Assembly (NCBI GenBank): GCA_951812925.1
Contig: OX638369.1
Location: 54,007,373 to 54,071,372, forward strand
DNA: 64,000 bases
Direction of reading: 5' to 3'
DNA from: Calliopum simillimum
Lineage: Eukaryota > Arthropoda > Insecta > Diptera > Lauxaniidae
This document shows positions 56,655 through 64,000 of the stretch, in pieces. Position numbers and translations under genes: made by a program. The notes beneath the pieces were generated by a model. It ran no database searches. It saw only the letters and a program-made list of their open reading frames with translations, and had not been told where the DNA came from. Every line of letters begins with the position of its first letter. Position 1 is the first letter of the stretch.

Positions 56655-57035
56655 TGAGCAAGCCTGTTATGGTCTTGATCTTGGACATTTATTCTTGGTC
56701 TTGGTTTTGATATTGATTCGAAGTCTTGGTTTTGAGCATTAAGTCTAAGTGTCGATCTTGGTCTTAAAAAAATTTCTGAAGATTGTTGAGTATTAAAATT
56801 TTCCGAACCCTTTTTTTCAAAAGCAATTGAATTTTTAAGATGCCAAATTTCGAATTGAGAGATGATTTTTTGCAATAAAGGCGCGAGACACACCTCTTAA
56901 CTATAAATTACCCCGATTAAGAAGCAGTCTTTGTCTTGATGATCATCGAAATTATATCAGTTTCTTGGTCTTGATCTCGATAAATTACTATGACCAAGAT
57001 TTAAGACCAATACATTCTGTGAAACCTATTAGATA
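56655..57035 (-). repeat. Dispersed repeat B, minus-strand copy
   Basis: The plus strand shows repeated GGTCTTGATCTTGG / TTCTTGGTCTTGG blocks at 56670-56770 and 56955-56990 around GGCGCGAGACACACCTCTTA. It aligns in reverse with 47157-47440. The 81-codon minus frame reads through the repeats and is not a gene. Confidence 0.65.
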
Positions 57036-58209
57036 AACTAACCAGGCGCAAGTTTAATGGTAAAAAACACCTTCCCTTAAACAAATATCAAAGTAATTAT
57101 AATCAAGTGTAGAGCAGAATACCAGTCTACCCAGTCACATTGATCTTAAGGAATTGTCTTAATGTTGAACACCCTGCCAATATAGCCTAAGGTCTACGCA
57201 TTCCCAAAACAAACACATTAAAACACTGGTTGACGGTCTTTTGCATCAGATGTTCTGATTAAAAACTTTTATAGAATTTTAACGCACAGTGGTCCCAAAT
57301 CCTGATAACCAGGCTAATTTTTAAAGGTTTTTTTTTTATTGGCAAAATGTTTCTATTTATGGTCTAGAATTCTGTTAAAGTTGATATATTTGATAAAACT
57401 TTGCTTTGAAAATAAAACCAACTATCAAATATAATGGAAATTATGTATCAAGAGTTGGTCCTCGGATGTATAAAATAGAGTTCCTTTAATTATGAGCGAA
57501 AGCAACCGGAGTCATTGAATCACGTGTACCTTAGATAAGGTCGAAATTTAGATTCATCCCGAAACTGACTCAAAAGTTAGAAGGACCCTTTAACCGATAT
57601 CTGCATAGTTTTTTATTTATTTTTTTTTTTTTTTTCATTCCGAGAAAATCCAATGGAGCACTTTTGATTCTTCTGAAAGCCAATTTTGGCCAAAAACCTT
57701 GTTTTTTCATAACTTTTCTTTCATTATAAAATGCCGTATGCAATCTTTATCTTTTTTCAGTGTGGAAACAAACTATTATTTAACCCAGGATAGATTTTCG
57801 CAATAGAAAGTTAAATCTTTTTAGTACAAAACTCTTAAGTCCTTAAATTTACAATCTACTACCCTCAGGGTGTCGAGAGCTTTGTAGAAATACTCAGATA
57901 CTCAGATTCTTTTCTTTCAAAGTCGTAGGGGCTTACCAATAATATCTTCTTCAGTGTTCACAGTACAGCGAAGGTTTCGATAATGCAAATGCAAACTTTT
58001 AGCTAATAAGTGTCCAAGATTGTGAAGCTGGTAACACTAGTTTGTCATTCAGTACAGAGTATCATTCTTTTAAGTAAAAAGATCGCGGCGTTATGATCAG
58101 AAGTAAAAAAAGGATTATGGATTTTTTTTTTTTTTTGGTTACGGGAAAAATTTTGAGGAAGATTTATTTCTACAGGAATTATTTTTCAAGATTTGGGATA
58201 CTTTACGGG
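57036..58209. other. Unassigned AT-rich DNA
   Basis: T-runs at 57620-57636 and 58121-58136; no recognisable gene or element end. Confidence 0.4.
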
Positions 58210-58340
58210 GTACTTTTTTTAAAAAATTAATTTTTAATTGAACTTTTAGTCATTGCAAAGATCGATTTACATATAAATCTAACAATGCATTTTCTAACAC
58301 ATAATTATGACAAATTAAGGAACGGATTAAAAACACGGCT

Positions 58341-58387
58341 ATAGTGACATATGTCTCGTCCTTCGCCACAAAGACTCAACAGACTAT
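58341..58387 (-). ncRNA. Degenerate hammerhead, left arm of copy 2
   Basis: Same layout as the motif at 22067-22113 on the minus strand, but the core CUGAUGA is changed to CUGUUGA, GAAA to GAGA, and stem II has one weakened pair. Both core changes hit conserved residues, so cleavage is not expected. Confidence 0.7.
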
Positions 58388-58695
58388 TTTTGTTGTAATT
58401 ATAATTATATTTATTTTACTAAATTAATTATAATTGAAAAATTGCATGTTGAAAAACTTTTAGTGTTTTTGGCCTGGGTGGGGGTTGAACCAGGGACCTC
58501 CCGGCTGCGAAGCCGACTTTTGCCAGTTTTGTTTGTGTGTTTATACGTGAGCCTTGAGATGTCATAATTGTTGTTTGTGTTATGTATTTATTGATATATG
58601 GTATAGCTATTCTATTGGAATTACAGTTTTTCAACTTGCAATTTTTCAATTATAATTAAATAAGTAAAATAAATATAATTATAATTACAACAAAA

Positions 58696-58742
58696 ATAGT
58701 CTGATGAGTCTTTGTGGCGAAAGACGAGACATATGTCACTAT
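58696..58742 (+). ncRNA. Near-intact hammerhead, right arm of copy 2
   Basis: Plus strand: AUAGU, CUGAUGA (58701-58707), stem II GUCUUU/AAAGAC with loop GUGGCG, then GAGA where GAAA is required (58726-58729), CAUAUG, GUC (58735-58737) and ACUAU. The single core change A to G is likely to abolish or strongly reduce activity. Confidence 0.75.
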
Positions 58743-58967
58743 AGCCGTGTTTTTAATCCGTTCCTTAATTTGTCATAATTATGTGTTAGAAAATGCATTG
58801 ATAGATTTATATGTAAATCGATCTTTGCAATGACTAAAAGTTCAATTAAAAATTAATTTTCAATATATAAATGTCATTAAGAAACACACTTAAAAATTCT
58901 TAAATGTACTTGTTTTTGATCAATCAACACCGTCGATAAAAAAGTTATAGTTTTCTTGAAAACGCAG

Positions 58968-59197
58968 AATGTACGATTAAAGTTGAAGTACCCTGCACAT
59001 TGCAAGATAAAATCATGCTAAAGTATAGTGAATGTACGAAATTGTTATGTTTTTCTTTAGAAGCACCCACTCATGAAGATGAGCATCGAAATTTTAAATG
59101 TGATTCAAATAGTGACCTGTGTACGGAACTTCAAAACTTCATAAAACATTTAGTCTGCTCCTTACAAATTGCTGAGAATTTACGCAAAACACAATAA
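58968..59197 (+). CDS. Candidate terminal exon, cysteine-containing, unknown
   Basis: The frame is open from 58940 to a TAA at 59195. A possible acceptor (TTTTCTTGAAAACGCAG) ends at 58967. The predicted protein has a balanced composition with six cysteines, including CTLQDKIMLKYSECTKLLCF, FKCDSNSDLCTELQNFIKHL and VCSLQIAENL. It has no ATG before residue 17, which argues for an exon and not a complete gene. The stop lies inside AATAAA (59193-59198), so translation would end at the poly-A signal. The hammerhead element copy 2 ends about 50 bp upstream, within what would be the intron. Family not recognised; chance is possible. Confidence 0.3.
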
Positions 59198-59200
59198 AGT

Positions 59201-60468
59201 CTTAACTTACAAAAGTTTGCATCTAATTCGACTTTGTAATAACAAATCATTTACATGATCACCTGCTGTTCACATGATCACTATGGCTAACCATATGTTA
59301 ACCTATTTGCTTCTGACAAGCTGCTATTTGTTAGAACATCCTTCTTCTCCTTCACAAAGTTGAAGCTGATTGTAAAACTATTTCACTGCACTGTCCATTA
59401 ACATTTGACCATTTGATCGTTACACCCAGCAGCAGGGGTTAGGGAAAATCCAAAAAATCGATCGCATGTTGATAGGCAAATTAAGTCAAATTAAACGTAA
59501 CCTGTTTCAAAAGCCTTCTTTTTTTCGTTAGGCCAGTTAGCAGCAGCGTGCCTAACAAGAAACAGTTAAGTTCGTTAAGGTTCCCTACATTTTTTTTAAG
59601 ATTTCTTTTAGTGGAGGAAACTCGTGATGAGCAGTGCACAAGTTTTTCATTTTCTTTTTTATGATTCCTGTAACTACAAACTGATCATAGTAGGAACTCT
59701 GTTCCTGGAGCTTGTCTCGATGCGTCGTCTGTAACGATCGTTATCGTGAATGGTTTAGTTTTTATGAATTTCGTTCATTCTTGCTATGACTGTGCCTGAT
59801 GATGCTGATGATGATCGTTAAATCACGAATATTTAATTGTCTTCATCACCTGAGGGTAGTTGAATGGTTTTTTCTCATTTTTTGGTTTGTTTCCGTAATA
59901 TTTGCAATGGTTCTATTTATGTGTAGTATGGGCTCTTTTCGAATTTGCATTGAGTAAAGTTTTCTATGTCTCATACATATTCTACTGACTGACAAATCTA
60001 ATTTGAGTTTGCACTACTATAAATGTTATAAAGGGACTTTCTTCGTTAGATGTCCAACGTTTAAGAATTTTAATAAAAGTTCAATTGAACCTTCTTTCAG
60101 GAAAGTATCAGAGAATAAGACAATTTTTTTGTTTCTCCCAAATGACATGTGTTACCAGACAAAATGTACAAATAAATTTGACATATAAAACACCTTCCGT
60201 CGAGCATTGAAGTGTTGTTTTGGATTTGGAAAGTGTTTTAATGCCTCCATTATGTCAGGGGCACATAGACAGCACTAATTAAACAATATTCTGCTACTCT
60301 TGCCAGCATTTAGGTATTACAGAAAAAGGGTGCCATGATAATGACACCTTAGCGAGAGAGTGTATGGTAGCTAATTTTTCTCCCCCACTTGTCAAATGTA
60401 ATAGAAAGAGTTATGTTTACACGCGCCAAGAGCATACGATATGCAGCAGCAACAACACACGCAGAGAG
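59201..60468. other. Unassigned DNA
   Basis: An open frame at 59958-60188 (SFLCLIHILL then a segment with YYKCYKGTFFVRCP) has no ATG at a sensible place and no splice sites that I can support. Repeated GATGATGAT-like and GTTAACC motifs are scattered between 59230 and 59830. No transposon recognised. Confidence 0.3.
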
Positions 60469-60541
60469 TATAAATAAGGTATAGAGGTGGAGTTCGATCG
60501 AGCATGTCAATCAAACATAAAAACCACGAGAATTTATTGAG
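60469..60541 (+). promoter_or_regulatory. Candidate TATA promoter with short first exon and donor
   Basis: TATAAATA (60469-60476) is followed at the usual distance (about +30, near 60499) by TCGATCGAGCATGTCAATCA, an initiator-like region. The transcript would run to ATTGAG|GTATGAGT, a good donor at 60541/60542. An ATG at 60504 opens a frame MSIKHKNHENLLR before the donor. A GAGAGAG tract (60354) and a GC-richer stretch upstream are also promoter-like. No later exon was identified. Confidence 0.35.
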
Positions 60542-60549
60542 GTATGAGT

Positions 60550-61799
60550 ACTCTCTACTTCAAGGTTAAATGAATTTTTATGAGTGCAAAGATGTGGCAC
60601 TCTTTTAAGCGAAATTAATTTTTTAGCTGCCAAGTGATCATAAAAATTAGCAAGTGGATTTCTTTAAGAAAAACCAAAATATGTAAAAAAAATAAACATT
60701 ACCTAACTCATTCACACATGCGCAGTTTAATCTGCAGACCATTTGCATTTCATTCCCTCCTACGTAGCAGTTGTTGTATTTGAAATTGTTTTTTCTTGTT
60801 GTTGGTATATTTTGTTTGCACGTTTTTTTTTGCTATGATCGTTAATGGTTTTTTTCTCAGAAGGAGTTTGTATTTTCATTTTTTGTTGCTTTCTTTGTCT
60901 GTTGATACAAATCCTTTTGAAGCAAAAAACAAATATAACCGGCGCGCAGGAAATTGAATAGGGTCAAAATTAATAAATTAAACATTGTTTTTACATTTTG
61001 TTTTCTCGTTGCTGCTGCAAAATTTTTTGTTTTTTCAGAATTTAACAATTTAACCCTCTAGAGTCGAAGTTTTCGTTTCAGATTAACAAATTTTATTAAA
61101 AGGTTATTTTCGATATAAGAGGTGAAAATTAGATAATAAATTTTTTCTAACAATAAAAAGATGGTTTTAAGGGGTTGAAACATGGACAACTAAAATTTGA
61201 ATCTGAGCAAGAATATATTCTGTGTTTTATGAATTTAACACTATTCTACTGATTTGAATGGAATTTCACCATGTATCAGTATCTTCAAAGAGAAATGGTC
61301 CTAGGCTGGTCCTCCAAAAACTAAATTGTTAACATGTACCTATCTGTAAAAATATTAGACGCAGATGAATGATATTTTTTGCATACCATACTCGTATGTA
61401 AATAGTATCGGGAAGAATAACATTCTCTGGAAAAACGTGACACGACTGCTTCACGTTCTTACTATTACAAATATATGCTTATCCGTATGCCATATATTCA
61501 TTGGAATCTAATGATCCCAAAAGGTGGTTAGGGCAATAAAGGGTTAAATTTCATTTTTGCTTGGATTTTGAAAAACTCTTCTAGTTCAATTTGCATCGTT
61601 GCCAAATTTTGAAAAGCACAAAAAGGAATTTGTTTTAATTTTTAACTTCAGGCTCATATTGTGAAAATAGTCTAAGTGATATATTAATTTTTTTGGGAAA
61701 CACATCCAAAAGTTCACGTTCAAATAACAAAATGTTACATATAATTGGTAACGTGTTAAGTTACTACTGAAATTAACTTTAAATTAATTGCTATTTTAC
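60550..61799. other. Unassigned AT-rich DNA
   Basis: If the promoter at 60469 is real this would be its first intron. No transposon ends recognised. Confidence 0.35.
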
Positions 61800-62702
61800 C
61801 AAAATAGCTTATGTCGATTATAGAAAAATCACGAAAAATTTAAATTTTCCAGTATGCCTTGGTGAAATTTTCCTCTGAATTTTTATGTAATTGTTGTCTT
61901 TTCTGCAAAAATATCTTTGTTAAATTTAGTAGATTAAAAGTATTTTCAGATATGCAAGACTACGTAAGTACTACCGCAGTAGCATAATTTATATTCACAT
62001 AGTGCACCTTCTGGGAACACTGTTCTAATCACATAGTTATAAATGCAACAATTGAAGCGTAATGTTTAAGCAAAAAGCGCGGTAATAGGTTTAGTGTTGA
62101 GTATTATACTATGCGATGAACAGTGCAACCAAGTTAAGTTGCATTTCCGAAAACACCTTATATGTTATTTTACTGTTTAGAGTTACATATCTGTAGACAT
62201 TTAACAAAACAACCTAACTCGAAGTAAGACAATTTTCTAAGATTTTAATCATATATATAAAAATAAAATATCTCTATGACTTTTAGTTGCAGAGATAAAG
62301 AATCGAAAATCAACCTATCTCAATGTACAAATGCTTTTCACAAAACAACTTAAGTCGACATAAGAAAAGGGTGTTTTTCTTCATAAAACATCTTAAGTCG
62401 AGATAAGATACAGGTTAAATGACAAAAAAATTTTTGACAAAAGCACTTCTTCGAAATAAGTTACTTTTCCTATGGAAAAAACTGAATTTCTTAAATCAAA
62501 AAATATTTGACAAAAACATCTTATTTCAACTATATTAAAAATTATTGACCTTAGAGCAATATATTCGTTTAGTATTCATGTATAATAAAAAACTTTTACA
62601 TTTGTTCCAACTCTTACACAAAAAGAATTGAGAAGCATCAAAGTAGTTTTTTAGCTCTCCTGAAAAGTTGTCAATTTCGAGAAAGGTTGTTTTGTCAAAA
62701 GT
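61800..62702. repeat. Region with spaced repeats of a ~23-bp motif (AAAACAnCTTAAGTCGA)
   Basis: Variants of one motif recur at irregular spacing: AAAATAGCTTATGTCGATTA (61800), AAAACAACCTAACTCGAAGT (62206), AAAACAACTTAAGTCGACAT (62342), AAAACATCTTAAGTCGAGAT (62385) and AAAAGCACTTCTTCGAAATA (62439). An inverted form, complementary to GACAAAACAACCTTTCTCGA, lies at about 62673-62699. TTGACAAAA often precedes it. It may be a decayed element with internal protein-binding sites. Confidence 0.55.
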
Positions 62703-62961
62703 TCATAGATATTATTTTTGCAAATTGACATAATTTGGTCTATATTTAATAAAAAAAAGGTTTTTTGTGAATACCCGGGAAATGGTTTGTTTTAGACAAA
62801 ATTACCTGAAACCACTTAGCTGGAAAATTTAGAGATCTAAGACTTTTACTTCAATTACAAAGGTCGTCGCTAAAAAAAACAAGATATTATAAAAAAGCCT
62901 ATTTTTATTAAAGTTGGATCAAAACTATATCATTTTGTAAAGACAATTAGGGGTAATTCCA

Positions 62962-63371
62962 TGGTAACTCGCGTTACAATTAGAACACTTTTTAAGACTT
63001 TAATGGAGCTTTTGAGGCTCAGCCTTTGGATTAACTAATAAAATTGGATTCTTTATAAACGAAATACTTTATTCTTGTTGCATATTAGTTGAAATTTTCA
63101 GTGGTAACTTAATATTTAACCAGTAAAATAGTGAATAGTGCTGGTAACTCGCGTTACCATTTTTGGACATCATGTTTAGAGCGTAAATTTCTTTTGCAAC
63201 TTCCTGCGAAATTTGTGGGTAAATTTCTTTACATTAGACAGAAATAAAGCCAGAAGGGTATCAGTAAGTATTTCTTTATTAGAAACAACAATATTAAGTG
63301 GTATTTTTTAAAATAATGCGAAAATTATGTGGTAACTCACGTTAAAAAAAAATTGGTAACTCGCGTTACTA
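62962..63371. repeat. Cluster of TGGTAACTCGCGTTACCA palindromic motif
   Basis: The motif TGGTAACTCGCGTTAC occurs at 62962, 63142, 63330 (with CAC for CGC) and 63354; a partial GTGGTAACTTAA lies at 63101. The 63142 copy is an almost perfect 18-bp palindrome. Four copies in 410 bp of otherwise unrelated AT-rich sequence is not expected by chance. Function unknown; binding sites or element subterminal repeats are possible. Confidence 0.6.
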
Positions 63372-63374
63372 TCG

Positions 63375-64000
63375 ATTTTTAGACCAATACAGACGGCCTT
63401 TTCAAGTTCATAGGTATAAAAATTAAAATTGGGTCAAAATACAAGAATAATAAAGAACTACTTCTGGCGTTTATGCACAGGAACCAAAACTAGATCAAAA
63501 TTTAATAATTGTTTAACTAAGTCTATTATATCGCGATTGAAATTATTTATGGTTTAAATACAGATGGTATATTATCATCACAACTATTACTGTCACCACC
63601 AGATTCATAACTTTCCTCGGAGAAGTACCGTTTTATTTTTATGCCCATTTTTACTTCTTCTGATATGCAGACTTTAACTAAAAAACGCGATAATAACGAA
63701 TTGCAATGTCCAATCTTAATTTTGACACTAAATGCTGATGTTTCTTCAATTAAACATTACTTTGGATATAGTTGAAGGTTGAAAAGAATCCAAAAATTTT
63801 TCAATACCTTGTCCACATTTACATGGAAATACCCTTAGGGTATTTCTTAAAACGAGTAAATGCCTCGAAAACCTTGTAAACTCAAAAAACTGTCAAAATT
63901 CGTATTGATTTTCACAACTATTTAGTACCCTAAATATGTTTTTTAACACTTAAATAAACTACCTATAATCTGCGAAATTTAACCTTCCTCTAACATAAAG
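63375..64000. other. Unassigned AT-rich DNA to window end
   Basis: No recognisable gene or element end. Confidence 0.4.

Larger units (their letters stand above)
58221..58905. mobile_element. Hammerhead-bearing inverted-repeat retroelement, copy 2
   Basis: Same family as 21948-22534, with long arms: TTAATTTTTAATTGAACTTT at the left and its complement near 58835-58855, pairing inwards through the hammerhead region to about 58440 and 58665. GTACTT followed by a T-rich stretch flanks both sides (58210-58220, 58906-58917), a likely target duplication of about 11 bp. The extension beyond the right arm (CAATATATAAATGTCATTAA) is shared with copy 1. Both arms carry hammerhead relics. The loop keeps the B-box half of the tRNA-like sequence (GGGGGTTGAACCAGG, about 58480-58496) but not the A box. 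Confidence 0.7.

Noticed and set aside
56648..56893. 81-codon minus-strand frame rich in RPRST/NVQDQD
   Set aside because: It is repeat B read in frame; the other copy at 47157-47440 does not keep the frame.
1..64000. Paired LTRs, rRNA genes, telomeric repeats or histone repeats
   Set aside because: Looked for by eye and not seen; a self-comparison dot plot would be decisive for LTR pairs.

Overview
The window looks like accessory, intergenic or intronic DNA of a higher fly (Diptera, Cyclorrhapha; a calyptrate such as a house fly, stable fly or blow fly is my guess). It is AT-rich, has no rRNA or complete multi-exon gene, and is packed with decayed insect-type transposons: hAT, mariner, Tc1, Transib-like and CACTA-like elements, CR1-like and RTE-like retroelement relics, gag relics, and many hairpin elements. 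Few of the open frames look like genes. One good first-exon candidate lies on the minus strand (40215-40395, ending at a consensus donor). Weaker candidates are a 66-codon ORF behind a TATA box (15636-15836), a cysteine-rich terminal-exon candidate (58968-59197) and a TATA/first-exon/donor arrangement (60469-60541).

Layout. 0-5 kb: a fragment of a dispersed repeat (family A), a 1.6-kb foldback with a TGGT target duplication (979-2589) and an old inverted repeat. 5.6-8.9 kb: a hAT element with an 8-bp duplication, carrying nested CR1-like and RTE-like remnants. 9.7-10.4 kb: family A copy 2. 13.1-14.8 kb: a hAT with a broken ZMYM1-like transposase. 16.0-17.1 kb: a second foldback with a 5-bp duplication whose core is related to the first. 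19.4-19.9 kb: a CACTA-like short element. 21.9-22.5 kb: a retroposed inverted-repeat element with a complete hammerhead ribozyme motif and a tRNA-like loop. 22.8-26.2 kb: a short MITE, then a hAT-like MITE holding a palindrome that holds a mariner, then a second broken Tc1/mariner-type transposase. 28.2-32.0 kb: a MITE rich in ACTAGT, then family A copy 3 split by an element with repeated motifs, a Transib-like element with an RSS-type CACAGTG end, and a near-perfect hairpin MITE. 33.7-34.6 kb: elements studded with a 17-bp motif. 34.9-35.9 kb: a third hAT. 37.5-39.4, 46.3-47.1 and 50.0-51.2 kb: three degenerate minisatellites with one shared core. 41.4-43.2 kb: family A copy 4 with a TIR element in its tip. 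43.9-44.7 kb: duplicated gag zinc-knuckle relics. 52.8-54.4 kb: a Tc1 element rebuilt as a head-to-head inverted duplication. 58.2-58.9 kb: a second hammerhead element. 61.8-63.4 kb: two arrays of short repeated motifs.

The most interesting system is the pair of hammerhead elements. Each has inverted arms with hammerhead sequences, about 11-14 bp target duplications and a shared extension beyond one arm. Copy 1 also keeps Pol III-type A and B boxes at tRNA spacing in its loop. This architecture recalls non-autonomous Penelope-like retroelements, whose pseudo-LTRs are known to carry hammerheads; the tRNA-like insert is unusual as far as I know. All boundaries were read by eye, and family names beyond the quoted motifs are inference.
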